NCBI GenBank assembly: GCA_020634875.1
Contig: JACKAX010000027.1
Location: 1 to 49,831 of the forward strand
Reading direction: 5' to 3'
Source of the DNA: Anaerolineales bacterium
GTDB lineage: Bacteria > Chloroflexota > Anaerolineae > Anaerolineales > JABWBV01
Length of the DNA: 49,831 nt
The notes beneath the pieces are model-generated. The model worked only from the letters and a program-made list of their open reading frames with translations. It did no database searches and was not told the origin of the DNA. Position 1 is the first letter of the stretch. Each line of letters starts with the position of its first letter. Below are positions 9,022-18,417 of the stretch, piece by piece. The position numbers and the translations under genes are program-made.

Positions 9022-9051
9022 GTACGCCCCATCAATGAAGATGGGGCGTAC
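9022..9051 (-). terminator. hairpin after the surface-protein gene
   Basis: GTACGCCCCATC (9022-9033) and GATGGGGCGTAC (9040-9051) form a perfect 12-bp stem around a six-base loop, seven bases past the stop of the secreted Thr/Pro-stalk protein. There is no T tract, so it may be a 3'-end stabiliser or a weak terminator. Confidence 0.55.
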
Positions 9052-9057
9052 CGATTC

Positions 9058-10536
9058 TCAGGGTTCCTGTCTCACCACCGGCAAAAAGAACCAATAAGAG
9101 GATTTTGGCGGGGGTGTCCCTGTGGGAGTGGGGGTAGCAGAAGGTGGAGGAAGGGTTGCGGTAGGGGTGGATGTGGGTGTTTGTGTCGGGGTGGGCGTGG
9201 AGGTTGTGGTCGGTGTTGGCGTTAATGAGGGTGTGGGTGTCGGTGACAAGTCAACAGTGGTGGTGACCGGTATTCCGATAGAAGCGTAAGCCCCTTCGCC
9301 GGTGACACCATAAGTCGCGTTGACAATGGTTTCCTGGGTAGTCGTGAGGGGGACTTGCACGACCATTTGCACTTGCCAATCGGAGAGATTCGGGAGGACA
9401 TCGAGTGCCCAGGTGATGACGTTGTCCGTCAAGGTGTAGGGCTGGGTAGCTGTGATGAAGGTTGTGCCGGTGGGGAGGGTTTCCGTTAGGATAAGGTTGC
9501 TTACAGGGGCGTAGGGATAGGGATTGGTGACCGTGAGGGTATAGGTGAACACTTCGCCCGGAGAGACGAGGGCAGGGGCCGTTTTCGTGAGTGGGAGGTG
9601 GTAAATATGGGGAAAGCTGAGAGTTATATTGGCATCTCCGTGAAACAACACGGTTCCTGCATAAGCGTTGACTTCAAAAGCAATCGCTCCTATCCCACCT
9701 AACTCGATGGCACTATCGGAATTTGCCCCATAGAGCGTACCGTAATAGGTGCTTTGATCGTTGCCCAATAGCGAGATGTATCCGGAATTATCATTGCCCA
9801 GCACAACCAGTAACCCCAGATAGCCTTCGTTGGGGGTGGTCGGGGGAATTTGGGGGGCGATGAGGTTGACCGCGGCATTCCCGTTGCTCGTCAAATTTCC
9901 ATTGACCATGTAGAACGTAACCCCATTTCCCTCTACAAAACTGGAATTACTCCCATTAATGATGAAATCATCATCAAAACAATACAGTCCCGGTGTCATA
10001 ATGAGTTGTTCGTTGCCAGTCACCAAAATTCCGTTGTGATAATACCCTGGGAAGATGATGCCATCGCCGTTGCTATAAGCCGCGGGCAACCCAGAACAGT
10101 CAAACGTTTCGTTCACGGGTACAGGCGGGGAAGTGATCACCTGGATCGGCGTGGGAATGACGGTGCTGCCGCCGGTAAGTTCCGTCATATATTCGACATT
10201 TCCATTGGTAACAGTGGTTGAGGAACTGCCCGAAAAATTCGCGCAAGCGTCAGAGTGAATACTTCCGCCGTTAATGGTGAGGGTAGGATTGCCTTCCACA
10301 TGAAGCCCCCCAGTACTAGCGTTGGGACAGTCATCCCGGTGGACGATGATGCCATAATAATCCGCGGAAGGCGGTGGGGGAGCCGGTAAAGTAGGGGGCA
10401 GTGTGACAACTGGGGAAGCTAACCCCGCGCGGAGTAAGAGAGAAGGTTGGGCCGCCCTGACTCTTGCCAGGGTAATCAGCGGGATGGTCAAACCAACGAT
10501 AATCCATGTAAAACGCCAGATGTTCTGAGCTTTCAT
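9058..10536 (-). CDS. secreted surface protein with DUF11-type domain, Thr/Pro stalk and FLPVV tail
   Basis: About 492 residues from the ATG at 10536 (MKAQN); an adjacent ATG at 10539 is also possible. A GGAGG site is four bases before the first ATG and seven before the second. A signal peptide (residues 1-30) precedes a Pro-rich linker. Next comes a roughly 240-residue Asn/Gly/Ser-rich region (NGGSIHSDACANFSG, GLYCFDDDFIINGSNSS, GVTFYMVNGNL) that resembles the beta-rich tails of TadG-like proteins. A DUF11-like 'conserved repeat' Ig-type domain (LPLTKTAPALVSPGEVFTY to the VQVPLTTT segment) is followed by a Thr/Pro stalk of about 50 residues and the end YWFFLPVVRQEP. Function is probably adhesion or cell-surface structure. 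No sortase motif is seen. Confidence 0.75.
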   Translation of the reverse strand: MKAQNIWRFTWIIVGLTIPLITLARVRAAQPSLLLRAGLASPVVTLPPTLPAPPPPSADYYGIIVHRDDCPNASTGGLHVEGNPTLTINGGSIHSDACANFSGSSSTTVTNGNVEYMTELTGGSTVIPTPIQVITSPPVPVNETFDCSGLPAAYSNGDGIIFPGYYHNGILVTGNEQLIMTPGLYCFDDDFIINGSNSSFVEGNGVTFYMVNGNLTSNGNAAVNLIAPQIPPTTPNEGYLGLLVVLGNDNSGYISLLGNDQSTYYGTLYGANSDSAIELGGIGAIAFEVNAYAGTVLFHGDANITLSFPHIYHLPLTKTAPALVSPGEVFTYTLTVTNPYPYAPVSNLILTETLPTGTTFITATQPYTLTDNVITWALDVLPNLSDWQVQMVVQVPLTTTQETIVNATYGVTGEGAYASIGIPVTTTVDLSPTPTPSLTPTPTTTSTPTPTQTPTSTPTATLPPPSATPTPTGTPPPKSSYWFFLPVVRQEP

Positions 10537-10552
10537 CATATTGCCTCCGGGG

Positions 10553-10568
10553 TGCAAGTTGACTTGCA
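10553..10568. promoter_or_regulatory. 16-bp inverted repeat upstream of the surface-protein start
   Basis: TGCAAGT-TG-ACTTGCA is an inverted repeat with 7-bp arms, directly upstream of the GGAGG site of the secreted-protein gene on the - strand. Its size and symmetry suit a dimeric repressor operator, or it could be an mRNA hairpin affecting initiation. No regulator gene is adjacent. Confidence 0.35.
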
Positions 10569-10673
10569 TTCATATAAACGTTGAGATTCGATGGATTCTG
10601 GTTATTTTGGCCTCCCTCGAAAGGGGCATTCGCAATTACTCAGGAAAAGTTAAGCCCATTCTCTTCATTTCTT

Positions 10674-11744
10674 TTACCGCCATTGGGCAAGAAACTCGGC
10701 AAACTTGGCTTTGAGATCGTAGAAACGGTCGGTGGGGAGGCGGTATTGCTCGAGGTAAGTTTGCGCGGCCTCGCGCCCGGAGGCAAATAAGGCCCTGTAT
10801 TTTGGGTCATCTTCGGAAGGACGAACGTCAAACTCAGTTACGCTAACACAGCAGTCGTTGATGTTGATTGTCCGCATCTGGTCAACCAGGCTGGTTTCAA
10901 AGGCCACATCCTGCGCCATGCCAAGCGTTTCGACCAGGTTTTGCATGTAGGTGAGCAGGTTGGTGATAGGGCGGCTGATCGGAGGACAGTCGGGCGGGGT
11001 GTAAATGCGACAGCCGAGCGTTTCCCAGTTGACACCGTGGAGATAGTGGCGGCTGCTGGGGACATATTTTGGGGCATCGAACAGTTGCAGAGGAAAGTTG
11101 GCGACTAACCCTCCATCGGCGTAGTAATCGCCCTGTCCGAACTGTTTGCCGTCGAATTGGAGGGCTTCAAAAAACAACGGTAAAGTGGCGGACATGAGCA
11201 CCGCATCGGCTACGGCGACCTCGGGGGTCGCGTCGGCGCAGAAGTAGGTCACTTGATGGGTGGAGAGATTCGCAGCGGGAATGTACAAATCGCGGAAGCC
11301 CTTTGCACGAAAATCCGCAAAGGTGGCACGTCCGTTACCCTGGCAGTGGCGGGCAATAATTTCTATCAACCATTGGTAGGCGTAATCGTGCGTGTACCAG
11401 CCATAGGTGCGGTACAGGCGGGAGAGCGTGTCCATCCGTTCCATCAGCCAGGTGACCTGTTGTTCAGGCAAGGGGACGCGGTGCGCCCATTCGGGTAGCT
11501 GGCCAGTTTTGGTGCCAGGGATTTTGGTGTACTCCACCTGCCGTAGGATTTCAACGGTTTCGCGCGCACTCAGCCGGAAACTGACGAGCATCGCGAGGAT
11601 GGCTCCCGCTGACGTTCCGGCGACACGTTCGATTTGCGTGAGGATTTCATATTCGTCAAGCACTTCAAGCGCGCCATGGTAAACAAAAGTTTTGATGCCG
11701 CCCCCTTGAAAAACGAGATTTTTGAAAGGGAATCTGTTCGTCAT
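10674..11744 (-). CDS. patatin-like phospholipase
   Basis: 356 residues from the ATG at 11744, which falls one base after the TAA of the upstream sensor kinase (TAATATG), so the two are probably translationally coupled. It has the patatin signature: the oxyanion loop NLVFQGGGIKTF (about residues 9-20), the nucleophile elbow GTSAG (Ser near residue 44) and the dyad Asp in YYADGGLVANFP. Patatin-like enzymes are Ser/Asp dyad lipid acyl hydrolases. There is no signal peptide, so it should act in the cytosol or at the inner membrane face. A second patatin is at 36620, but the two differ widely outside the motifs. Coupling to a kinase suggests lipid turnover tied to signalling; this is inference. 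Confidence 0.87.
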   Translation of the reverse strand: MTNRFPFKNLVFQGGGIKTFVYHGALEVLDEYEILTQIERVAGTSAGAILAMLVSFRLSARETVEILRQVEYTKIPGTKTGQLPEWAHRVPLPEQQVTWLMERMDTLSRLYRTYGWYTHDYAYQWLIEIIARHCQGNGRATFADFRAKGFRDLYIPAANLSTHQVTYFCADATPEVAVADAVLMSATLPLFFEALQFDGKQFGQGDYYADGGLVANFPLQLFDAPKYVPSSRHYLHGVNWETLGCRIYTPPDCPPISRPITNLLTYMQNLVETLGMAQDVAFETSLVDQMRTININDCCVSVTEFDVRPSEDDPKYRALFASGREAAQTYLEQYRLPTDRFYDLKAKFAEFLAQWR

Positions 11745-11745
11745 A

Positions 11746-14415
11746 TTATCCAGGGATGGTGAAATAGAAAGTTGCACCCTGGTTCACGGCGGCCTCTACC
11801 CAAATACGGCCCCCGTGCCGGTGAATGATGCGTTGGACATTGGCCAGCCCCACACCGGTACCTTCGAATTCTTCCTGACCGTGCAGACGTTGGAATACGC
11901 CAAACAATTTCCCTACATATTCCATATTGAACCCAACCCCGTTATCCTGCACGAAATAAACGATTGAGCCTTCTTGCTCGATCCAAGCAACTTCGATGTG
12001 GGCGACAGGGCGGGGGCGTGTATATTTGAGCGCGTTGTCGAGCAGGTTCGCGAACACCTGGCGCAGGAGCGCAGGGTCGGCATTGCAAGGGGGGAGGTCA
12101 GGTGAGATGTGCCATTCAACCTCCCGGGTGCGGAGTTCCGGGGCGAGGTCTTCCAGCATTTCGGCGAGGAGTTCGGTTATGGAAACAGTTCTTTTTTTGA
12201 GGGGTTTGCGTCCGAGCCGGGAAAAGGTGAGCAGATCTTCGATCAGTTGGGCCATACGTTGGCTGTTTTCATAGACACGTCGCAAATAATGCCGCTGGGA
12301 TTCTTCGGGTGGTTCGGCGGTTTCCAGCAGAAGAGTTATAAACCCCTCGATGGCTCGGAGCGGGGAGCGTAAATCGTGGGAGATAGAATAAGCAAAAGAT
12401 TCCAACTCACGGTTTGCTTCTTCAAGTTGGGTCGTGCGTTCTACGACGCGCTGTTCCAAAAAGGCGTTGAGTTGGCGGATTTTTTCTTCTGCTCTTCGTC
12501 GTTCTATGGCTTCATTTTGTGCCTGAGCCAGATGATGGGCATTCGCGATGGCCAGGCCTATGGTTTTTCCAATGGCGAGGAGGGTTTCACGTTGCGAAGC
12601 GTTTAGAATATATTGCCCGCGAAAGATCAAATTTACTACGCCAAAGACATCTTGTTGAAAAAGAAGGGGAATGGAAATAACGCATTGCAATCCTTCCCGG
12701 CCCAGTGCCTCGCGCATGGAAGGCGTCACCCGCAGGTCATTAACGAGGTCATCGGAGGTGACGATGGTCTGTCTTTGAAGGGTCAGGCCGCTCAAACTGC
12801 CCTCTACTGGGAGGTTTTTTCCTTTTTCCACTGTTTCGGCCTGAAAGCCAAACTGGGCATACAATTTGAAAGTCTGAGTTTCTTTTTCTAGCAAGTACAG
12901 CGCTATCATGGGCGATTGACTGTAAGCTTGCAGGGCGTGTACGGCCTCCTCAGCAATTTGTTGTATCTGACCGGACCTGTGCAAGTTGAACGCAATTTCG
13001 TTGATGATTTGTAAAGAGGCGTTCCGGTTTTGGAGTTCTTCTGCCGTTGCCTGGAGGGTCGTTTCTTTCTGCTTGATTTCGGTCAAATCGGTCAGGACGG
13101 AGATAGCTCCTGCATATTGGTTCGCCTGCCAGCGTGGGGCACCCGTGACTAAAATTGGCAGCTTCGTGCCATCTTTCCGTTGCAAAATATTTTCGTAAGT
13201 GGTGACTTTGCCTTGCATACGGTCACTACGCGCCTGATCGAGGGCTGTATGAGAAGCAAGCATAGTCAGGTCCACAGGGTGTTTGCCAACCAGTTCTTCC
13301 ATGGTGTATCCGGTCATACGGAGAAAGGCTGGGTTAAGCAACACAAACTCGTCTTTCTCGTCAATCACTGTTAACCCCTGCCCCATTGTTTGAACGATTT
13401 GCTGGAGAAATTCATGCTCTTGGGCGAGTTCTTTTTCCAGCCGTTTGCGTTCTGTGATATCCATAAAAGTGACAAAAATTTCTTGCAGGTTCCCCTGATC
13501 ATCTAATCGTGGCACTCCCGTGGCTAAAAGGGTTCGCACTTCGCTGTCGGGCCGCAAAATATCCACTTCATAAGTGGTAATATGGCCAACGGCGCGCTGG
13601 AGATTTTGCTGTTGGATGGTGGATAATGACGTCGGGGAGAAAATCTCACCCTCGTTTTTTCCGATCAAGGTCCCTAAAGGCCATCCCAAGATGGTATGTG
13701 CCGCTGGGTTCGCATAGGTGTAAGTCCAGTCATGGTTCTGCACGCATACCCCCTCGCCTAAATTTTCAAAGACCATGCGTAAACGTGTCTCACTGGCGCG
13801 TAGGGCATTCTCGGCGGCGATGCGTTCGGTCAATTGCTGGCGGGCTTGGGCAAGTGCATCTTCAATGACGCGGAGGGCCAGGCTCAAAAGCGTGGCGATA
13901 ACCAAAATATACATCGTTTGCGCCATCCAAAAAGCAATGTTAGGGGGGAATGGCACAACTTCTGGTAAAAGCCCATGCTCGGCGGCCTGCCAGATCACGG
14001 TACTGGTGAGGATGCTAATCCCAGCCCAGAGAATAGCTGCCCGCTGGCTAAGCAGCAGCCCAGCACATACCACGACAATCACATAGCCCATGTACGCGGG
14101 GTTGTTGAACCCGGAACCGAAACTCATTGCCAGTGTAAACATCCCCCATAAGGCGGTTACGATCACGATCCCTGCAAATTTAACCATCCCCCGCCGCATG
14201 GCCCACCATACACACCCAACAATCAGTAAAAAAGGAACAATAATCAGCAGGCGTTGTCGCCAATGAGTAATTTCAAGCGGCGCAAACGCCAGGTATAACA
14301 ATGCAATACTAAATAGCGCCAGCACGATGGGATGCAAGAGACGCACTTTTCGGTTTTTTTCCTCGTCTTGTGCAAACACGGGAGGACGTAACCAATCAAG
14401 TAGGGATGAACGCAT
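11746..14415 (-). CDS. membrane sensor histidine kinase (6 TM - PAS - PAS - GAF - HisKA - HATPase)
   Basis: 889 residues from the ATG at 14415 (MRSSLLDW), chosen because GGAG lies seven bases upstream; the open frame continues 63 codons further without a plausible start. About six membrane helices (residues 30-190), PAS (about 230-350), PAS (about 355-475, ending ISVLTDLTEIKQK), GAF (about 500-660), HisKA with YSISHDLRSPLRAIEGF, and HATPase with NALKYT, DNGVGFNM and GTGVGLANVQRI. It has the same length and order as the kinase at 5533-8202 but clearly different sequence, so the duplication is old. It is followed by the coupled patatin. No receiver domain or response-regulator gene is seen nearby. 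Confidence 0.9.
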   Translation of the reverse strand: MRSSLLDWLRPPVFAQDEEKNRKVRLLHPIVLALFSIALLYLAFAPLEITHWRQRLLIIVPFLLIVGCVWWAMRRGMVKFAGIVIVTALWGMFTLAMSFGSGFNNPAYMGYVIVVVCAGLLLSQRAAILWAGISILTSTVIWQAAEHGLLPEVVPFPPNIAFWMAQTMYILVIATLLSLALRVIEDALAQARQQLTERIAAENALRASETRLRMVFENLGEGVCVQNHDWTYTYANPAAHTILGWPLGTLIGKNEGEIFSPTSLSTIQQQNLQRAVGHITTYEVDILRPDSEVRTLLATGVPRLDDQGNLQEIFVTFMDITERKRLEKELAQEHEFLQQIVQTMGQGLTVIDEKDEFVLLNPAFLRMTGYTMEELVGKHPVDLTMLASHTALDQARSDRMQGKVTTYENILQRKDGTKLPILVTGAPRWQANQYAGAISVLTDLTEIKQKETTLQATAEELQNRNASLQIINEIAFNLHRSGQIQQIAEEAVHALQAYSQSPMIALYLLEKETQTFKLYAQFGFQAETVEKGKNLPVEGSLSGLTLQRQTIVTSDDLVNDLRVTPSMREALGREGLQCVISIPLLFQQDVFGVVNLIFRGQYILNASQRETLLAIGKTIGLAIANAHHLAQAQNEAIERRRAEEKIRQLNAFLEQRVVERTTQLEEANRELESFAYSISHDLRSPLRAIEGFITLLLETAEPPEESQRHYLRRVYENSQRMAQLIEDLLTFSRLGRKPLKKRTVSITELLAEMLEDLAPELRTREVEWHISPDLPPCNADPALLRQVFANLLDNALKYTRPRPVAHIEVAWIEQEGSIVYFVQDNGVGFNMEYVGKLFGVFQRLHGQEEFEGTGVGLANVQRIIHRHGGRIWVEAAVNQGATFYFTIPG

Positions 14416-14570
14416 GATCTTACTCCATGTGTGGGATAAACCCCAAATAGCGAACCTGCAGACGGAAATGCTTTGTAAAGAAAGCTTTTGGAGTTTGTTG
14501 CGTGCGAAACTGGAAAAACTTCCTTTATCGTGTAAGAAGGACTTTCTATTATCCCATAGAAACCTAACGA

Positions 14571-14599
14571 AAAAGCCCGCGAAATTTTCGCGGGCTTTT
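14571..14599 (-). terminator. Rho-independent terminator after acnA
   Basis: AAAAGCCCGCGAAA is mirrored by a TTTCGCGGGCTTTT arm with almost no loop spacing, giving a strong GC stem flanked by A and T runs. It sits about 25 bases past the aconitase stop on the - strand and upstream of the kinase start. Confidence 0.9.
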
Positions 14600-14622
14600 C
14601 TCAACCATACGGAAAGGATTTC

Positions 14623-17343
14623 TTAAGCAACCATTTCCCGAATCGCTTTGTTCAAAATGCCCCCGTGCCGGTAAATCTGAACCTCGACCGGCGTGTCCAA
14701 CCGCACCGTGACAGGAAATGTCACCTTCGTACCATCTGCCTTCGTCGCGGTTACTTTCACCGTTTGCCCAGGTTGGAGGTTGTCATCGAGGGGAATATCG
14801 TACGCCTCCGCGCCGTCCAATCCCAACGAGGCCGCGTTTTGCCCGTTTTGATACACCAGCGGCAACACCCCCATCCCCACCAGATTGGAGCGGTGAATCC
14901 GTTCCAACGACTCGGCGATGACCGCTTTTACGCCCAACAGCATCGTGCCTTTTGCTGCCCAGTCCCGGCTCGAACCAGTTCCATATTCCTTTCCAGCCAG
15001 CACGACGAGCGGGGTCCCTTCGGCTTGATATTGCATCGAGGCCTCATACACAAACGTCTCCACGCCTTCGGGGAACTTGATCGTGTACGATCCTTCTTTT
15101 CCGCCGACGAGCTGGTTTTTGATGCGGATATTCCCAAATGTCCCCCGCGTCATCACCCGGTCGTTGCCGCGCCGCGACCCGAACGAGTTGAAATCCCGCG
15201 GGGTGACACCGTTCGCAACCAGATATTTGCCCGCCGGGAAGTTGGTTGGAATAGAGCCTGCCGGGGAAATGTGGTCAGTTGTTACGTTGTCGCCCAACTT
15301 GAGCAGTACCCGTGCCCCGGAGATGCTGGAGATCGGTTTCACATCCAGGGTCATCGTAGTGAAGAAAGGCGGTTCTTGAATGTAGGTGGAATTTTCATCC
15401 CAGGGATACAGGTCTGCTCCTTCCGCTGCCGGAATCGCGCTCCACGCGGGATTGCCATCGAATACATTGCCATATTTCTCGATGAACATTTCCGGGCGCA
15501 CAGACTCGGCAATCGCTGCGTGAATCTCCGCAGGCGAGGGCCAGATTTCCCGGAGATACACCGGTTCGCCATCTTTCCCAACCCCGAGGGGTTCCGTGTC
15601 CAGATTGATATCCACTGTCCCTGCGAGGGCAAACGCGACCACGAGGGGCGGCGACGCCAGATAGTTCGCCAGCGAATACGGATGCACCCGCCCTTCAAAG
15701 TTCCGGTTCCCGGACAGCACCGCCGCCGAAACGAGGTCCGCGCCCTGAATGGCCTGCACCACGTCCGCGGGTAGCGGCCCGGAGTTTCCAATACAAGTCG
15801 TACACCCATACCCAACCACGTTGAAACCGAGTTCCGCGAGCGGTTCGACCAATCCGGCTTTTTCTAAATATTCGGTTACCACCTGCGAGCCGGGGGCAAG
15901 ACTGGTTTTGACGTAGGGTTTAACCTGCAAGCCTTTTTCCACCGCTTTCTTCGCCACCAACCCCGCGCCGAGCATGACGGACGGATTGGATGTATTCGTA
16001 CAAGATGTGATGGCGGCGATGATGACCGAACCATGTTTCATCTCTATGCTGGAGCCGTTCGTGCCGAGCGTGGCGGACTTGTTTAGCGCATCGCCGGAAA
16101 GCTCAAACCCGCGCTGGTTTTTGGGCGTTACGAGCGCATCCTGGAATTTTTCGCGCATGTCACTCAAGGGGACGCGGATGTGTGGGAGTTTTGGCCCTGC
16201 CAGCGAGGGGACCACTGTGCCCATATCCAATTCGAGTGTGTCCGTGAAAATAGGGTCGGGGGTGTTGGCAGAGCGGAAAAGGCCCTGTGCTTTGCAATAC
16301 GCTTCCACAAGGGCGAGCTGCACTTCCGAGCGGCCTGTCAGACGCATGTACCGGAGCGTTTCGTTATCCACGGGGAAGAAGCCCATCGTCGCGCCGTATT
16401 CGGGGGCCATGTTGGCGATGGTGGCCCGGTCAGGCAGGGACATGGTATCCAGCCCAGGTCCGAAGAATTCGACAAATTTCTCGACTACGCCGCGTTTGCG
16501 GAGCATTTGTGTGACGGTCAACACGAGGTCGGTTGCAGTGACGCCTTCAGGCAGTTGTCCGTACAGTTTGAACCCGATCACGTCCGGGGCAAGCATGTCA
16601 ATCGGCACACCCACCATCGCGGCTTCGGCTTCGATCCCGCCCACGCCCCAGCCGAGCACGCCCAGGCCGTTGATCATGGTCGTGTGAGAGTCCGTGCCGA
16701 CAACAGTGTCGGGGAAGGCGACGATTTCCTCGCCGACCTGTTTGGTCATCACACATTGGGAGAGGAATTCCAGGTTGACCTGGTGAACGATGCCGGTGGC
16801 GGGGGGCACGACGCGGAAGTTGTCGAAGGCGTTTTTCCCCCAGTGAAGGAATTCGTAGCGTTCGCGGTTGCGTTCAAATTCGAGTTCGGAGTTGCGAGCG
16901 AGGGCGTCCGGGCTGGCGAAGAAGTCCACCTGCACGGAGTGGTCAATGACGAGGTCTACGGGCACGAGGGGATTGACCTTTTTGGGGTCGCCACCGAGCC
17001 GGGCGACGGCGTTCCGCATGGCGGCGAGGTCAACCACGGCGGGAACCCCGGTGAAGTCTTGCATGACGACGCGTGAGGGCTTGAACGGGACAGAGGGGCG
17101 TTCCTTCGCGGTAGCATCCCACCCCGCGAGGTCGCGGACGTGTTGTTCGGTGACCGTTTCCCCGTCGAGTTGGCGGAGGGCCTGTTCGAGAAGGACGCGG
17201 ATCGAAAACGGTAATTTGGAAAGATCTGCCAGCCCTGCTTTTTCGAGGGCATCGAGGCGGTAGAGGGTATAGGAACCGTAAGTGGTGGTGAGGGTGGCGC
17301 GTGCGCCAAAGGGATCGGTATTTTTTGCAAAATAAACGGGCAT
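14623..17343 (-). CDS. acnA: aconitate hydratase, AcnA type
   Basis: 906 residues, the usual length for the AcnA/IRP1 class. It isomerises citrate to isocitrate via cis-aconitate in the TCA cycle. Iron-sulfur ligands are visible in [18 protein letters not shown] and in [13 protein letters not shown]. Substrate-site segments are present ([71 protein letters not shown]). The ATG has AGGAG nine bases upstream, and a clear promoter TTGAAA-17-TATAAT lies at 17403-17431. It appears to be a single-gene unit closed by the terminator at 14571. The antisense strand is open over long stretches because of codon bias, but those frames are shadows. Confidence 0.96.
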   Translation of the reverse strand: MPVYFAKNTDPFGARATLTTTYGSYTLYRLDALEKAGLADLSKLPFSIRVLLEQALRQLDGETVTEQHVRDLAGWDATAKERPSVPFKPSRVVMQDFTGVPAVVDLAAMRNAVARLGGDPKKVNPLVPVDLVIDHSVQVDFFASPDALARNSELEFERNRERYEFLHWGKNAFDNFRVVPPATGIVHQVNLEFLSQCVMTKQVGEEIVAFPDTVVGTDSHTTMINGLGVLGWGVGGIEAEAAMVGVPIDMLAPDVIGFKLYGQLPEGVTATDLVLTVTQMLRKRGVVEKFVEFFGPGLDTMSLPDRATIANMAPEYGATMGFFPVDNETLRYMRLTGRSEVQLALVEAYCKAQGLFRSANTPDPIFTDTLELDMGTVVPSLAGPKLPHIRVPLSDMREKFQDALVTPKNQRGFELSGDALNKSATLGTNGSSIEMKHGSVIIAAITSCTNTSNPSVMLGAGLVAKKAVEKGLQVKPYVKTSLAPGSQVVTEYLEKAGLVEPLAELGFNVVGYGCTTCIGNSGPLPADVVQAIQGADLVSAAVLSGNRNFEGRVHPYSLANYLASPPLVVAFALAGTVDINLDTEPLGVGKDGEPVYLREIWPSPAEIHAAIAESVRPEMFIEKYGNVFDGNPAWSAIPAAEGADLYPWDENSTYIQEPPFFTTMTLDVKPISSISGARVLLKLGDNVTTDHISPAGSIPTNFPAGKYLVANGVTPRDFNSFGSRRGNDRVMTRGTFGNIRIKNQLVGGKEGSYTIKFPEGVETFVYEASMQYQAEGTPLVVLAGKEYGTGSSRDWAAKGTMLLGVKAVIAESLERIHRSNLVGMGVLPLVYQNGQNAASLGLDGAEAYDIPLDDNLQPGQTVKVTATKADGTKVTFPVTVRLDTPVEVQIYRHGGILNKAIREMVA

Positions 17344-17402
17344 AATAATAAACTCCTGAGGTAGAGTGATTTAATGGGTTTTCTTGTTGGTCTGTTGCGG
17401 TC

Positions 17403-17431
17403 ATTATAGCGGGTTGAGGGGGGGATTTCAA
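17403..17431 (-). promoter_or_regulatory. sigma70-type promoter of acnA
   Basis: On the - strand, TTGAAA (17426-17431) and TATAAT (17403-17408) are separated by 17 bases. The predicted leader to the ATG at 17343 is about 50 nt. Confidence 0.8.
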
Positions 17432-17472
17432 CCGGAATGTTTGAGAGGGAATGAACGGTTCCAACCATGGGG

Positions 17473-17478
17473 TATAAT
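17473..17478 (+). promoter_or_regulatory. -10 box of the Trm112-like gene
   Basis: TATAAT followed by GCACC, 30 bases before the GTG start. No good -35 box is seen at 16-18 bases. The C-rich sequence just after the box recurs at other promoters in the window. Confidence 0.55.
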
Positions 17479-17508
17479 GCACCAAAAATTCACCCCAGGA
17501 GAATCCCT

Positions 17509-17766
17509 GTGTCAGAAACTCAAGCATCCCCCATCAACCCTGATCTGCTCGAAATCCTGCGTTGTCCGGTCGCTGTTCACTACACCGACCAAGGCGATGA
17601 CCCCGGACGATTGGAACTCGTTGCGGATTGCTGGCTCGTCTGCGCCGACTCCGGCTACAAATATCCGATTTGCGATGGCATTCCGATCATGCTCATTGAC
17701 GAAGGGGAGAAATGGAAGACTGTCGCGGTGGAAGATTTGCCGGTTCCTCCGCCTTGTAATTACTAG
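17509..17766 (+). CDS. Trm112-family small zinc-ribbon-like protein
   Basis: 85 residues from a GTG at 17509, which has AGGAG seven bases upstream; the upstream ATG at 17467 has no such site and overlaps the -10 box. The Trm112/YcaR pattern is clear: NPDLLEILRCP at the start and CADSGYKYPICDGIPIMLIDE at the end. In eukaryotes and archaea Trm112 activates methyltransferases that modify tRNA, rRNA or release factors; bacterial roles are largely unknown. Four Cys are present, but the first zinc knuckle reads C-P-V-A rather than the typical C-P-x-C, and an extra Cys occurs before the second pair (DCWLVC). No methyltransferase is adjacent. Confidence 0.85.
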   Translation: MSETQASPINPDLLEILRCPVAVHYTDQGDDPGRLELVADCWLVCADSGYKYPICDGIPIMLIDEGEKWKTVAVEDLPVPPPCNY

Positions 17767-17770
17767 ACAG

Positions 17771-17816
17771 TACACAAATTACACAAGAAAAATGTTTCTT
17801 TGTGTAATTTGTGTAT
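17771..17816. repeat. AT-rich hairpin built from ACACAAATT words
   Basis: TACACAAATTACACAA pairs with TTGTGTAATTTGTGTA across GAAA/TTTC and a short loop, giving a stem of about 20 bp with one bulge. It starts just after the Trm112-like stop and can serve as its terminator. Each arm holds two copies of an ACACAAATT-like word. Confidence 0.75.
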
Positions 17817-17835
17817 CATATTTACCTTTCCAACC

Positions 17836-18417
17836 TTGTCTACCGTCCCCCTTCTCCTCTCCGAACTAACCTCTGGCGATGATGAACGCGCTCTTGAAGC
17901 CGTTCAAAAACTTGCCGCGGTTGGTGGGAAGGTGATCCCCCATCTGTCCGAACTGGCCGCGTCCCCCGAAACCGATACCCGTTGGTGGGCTATTTGTGCG
18001 CTCTCGGCCATTGAACACCCAGGCGTGTTCCCCTACCTGCGTCAAGCGTTGAGCGACCCAGACATGTCCGTGCGGCAGTGCGCGGCCACTGGCCTCCGAA
18101 TGCATCCTAACCCGGTCGTTATCCCCGATTTGATCGTGGCGATGAAAACGCCTAATATGCTCCTTACCCGGCTCGCGGCAAATGCTTTGATTGCTATCGG
18201 CACAGAATCTGTCCCGTTACTCCTTGATGTGATGGAAACCGCACCCCAAGCGGCCCGTGTAGAAGCCACCCGTGCCCTGGCCGAGATCAAAGATCCCCGG
18301 TGTATCCCCGCCTTCTTTTATGCGATACAAAATGGCGATTCGCCGTTAGTTGAATACTGGGCCGATCAAGGCCTGGAAAACCTGGGGGTGGGTATGACGT
18401 TCTTTAAGCCCGATTGA
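17836..18417 (+). CDS. HEAT-repeat protein
   Basis: About 193 residues if started at the TTG at 17836 (STVPLLLSELTSGD); an ATG at 17800 would lie inside the hairpin and add an odd Cys-rich leader. The sequence consists of PBS-lyase-type HEAT repeats of about 30 residues (ERALEAVQKLAAVGGKVIPHL, TRWWAICALSAI, SVRQCAATGLRM, LTRLAANALIAI, ARVEATRALAEI). It is a scaffold-like binding protein; the partner is unknown. The final codons overlap the convergent DUF456 gene by 14 bases. A much larger HEAT-repeat membrane protein is encoded at 33164. Confidence 0.75.
   Translation: MSTVPLLLSELTSGDDERALEAVQKLAAVGGKVIPHLSELAASPETDTRWWAICALSAIEHPGVFPYLRQALSDPDMSVRQCAATGLRMHPNPVVIPDLIVAMKTPNMLLTRLAANALIAIGTESVPLLLDVMETAPQAARVEATRALAEIKDPRCIPAFFYAIQNGDSPLVEYWADQGLENLGVGMTFFKPD

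Noticed and set aside
8817..9035. 72-codon open frame on the - strand
   Set aside because: No ribosome site or motif, Pro/Trp-rich end, and it runs into the hairpin of the neighbouring gene.
14416..14604. 63-codon extension of the 889-residue kinase
   Set aside because: It runs through the acnA terminator and lacks a ribosome site; the ATG at 14415 has GGAG at seven bases.
14665..15774. 369-codon open frame on the + strand opposite acnA
   Set aside because: It lies wholly antisense to a clear aconitase, is rich in Arg/His/Pro, and matches codon-bias shadow sequence.
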